NCBI GenBank assembly: GCA_003646995.1
Contig: QMLZ01000220.1
Span: forward strand, 1 to 5,337
DNA: 5,337 nt
From: Deltaproteobacteria bacterium
GTDB lineage: Bacteria > Desulfobacterota > DSM-4660 > Desulfatiglandales > Desulfatiglandaceae
Direction of reading: 5' to 3'
Position 1 is the stretch's first letter. Every line of letters starts with the position of its first letter. Made by a program: the position numbers and the translations under genes. The notes below the pieces were generated by a model. It worked only from the letters and a program-made list of their open reading frames with translations. It searched no databases and had not been told where the DNA came from. This document shows, one piece after another, positions 5,065-5,337 of this stretch.

Positions 5065-5337
5065 ATGTCCAACAGAAAGGAAATTATCAACAAGGTTGCA
5101 AGAAAGGCTAATGTGTCCAAGAGGACTGCTGCCATGTACCTTGGGATCCTCCTGGAGGTGATCCAGCTCATACTGGCAAGGACGGGGGAGGTAAAGCTCC
5201 CTGGCTTTGGTTCCTTCAGGGCAAAGGCCGTTCCTGAGCGAAAAGGTATCAATCCACTGACAGGTAAGAAGACCGCCTTTGCACCTGGTGTACGGGTAAG
5301 CTTCAAGCCTGGAAAGCCACTGAAGGAGACCGTGGAA
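5065..5337 (+). CDS. HU/IHF-family DNA-binding protein, C-terminal end at window edge
   Basis: A nucleoid-associated protein that binds and bends DNA as a dimer. The 91 visible residues cover essentially the whole family length of about 90-100, with no stop before the edge. An N-terminal helical part (residues 1-40, starting MSNRKEIINKVARKANVSKR) is followed by the family signature GEVKLPGFGSFRAK (41-54), then the DNA-contacting arm RKGINPLTGKK (59-69), with the intercalating proline at P64, and FKPGKPLKETV at the end. The ATG at 5065 has a consensus AGGAGG at 5051-5056 with an eight-base spacer, so efficient translation is expected. Its upstream region is repeat element B. HU and IHF subunits cannot be separated here with certainty; the sequence reads more like an HU-type protein. 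Homologues of this kind also occur as extra copies on mobile DNA. Confidence 0.95.
   Translation, partial: MSNRKEIINKVARKANVSKRTAAMYLGILLEVIQLILARTGEVKLPGFGSFRAKAVPERKGINPLTGKKTAFAPGVRVSFKPGKPLKETVE

Overview
The window looks bacterial. It carries an HU-family nucleoid protein, Shine-Dalgarno sequences and ATG starts, and an overlapping regulator-helicase gene pair. Gene content (clostripain-like peptidase, HU, HTH plus SNF2-type helicase, many small palindromic repeats) would fit a deltaproteobacterium-like or uncultured environmental lineage, but no marker here fixes the taxon.

Minus strand, 1-2397: the 5' end of a two-gene unit that runs off the left edge. A small excisionase/MerR-type HTH protein (2397-2113) overlaps by 8 nt the start of a large SNF2/RapA-like helicase (2120 to the edge, 706 codons visible, no stop). 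The helicase resembles DrmD of DISARM and related helicases of multi-gene phage-defence and restriction islands, so a defence operon probably continues outside the window. A 10-bp direct repeat with 20-bp periodicity lies just upstream of the HTH gene and is a candidate operator.

2398-2714 is a divergent intergenic region with several short inverted repeats, one of which covers the ribosome binding site of the next gene.

Plus strand, 2715-5337: a small basic protein with an AT-hook-like tail (2715-2912); a clostripain-family (C11) cysteine peptidase whose reading frame is open from 2957 to 4189 except for one in-frame TAG at 3893-3895; a coiled-coil protein with a C-terminal membrane segment (4390-4752); and an HU/IHF-type DNA-binding protein (5065 to the right edge).

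The most unusual aspect is the density of palindromic elements in and between the plus-strand genes. The peptidase gene holds an in-frame ~48-bp insert that can fold as a three-way junction, and a second perfect 17-bp palindrome. Its 3' end runs into a ~215-bp repeat-like element (A) that supplies the last residues and the stop codon. The interval between the coiled-coil gene and HU is filled by a ~281-bp element (B) with terminal inverted repeats and its own three-way-junction fold. Together these suggest a genome colonised by small non-coding palindromic elements that tolerate, or exploit, insertion into coding sequence.
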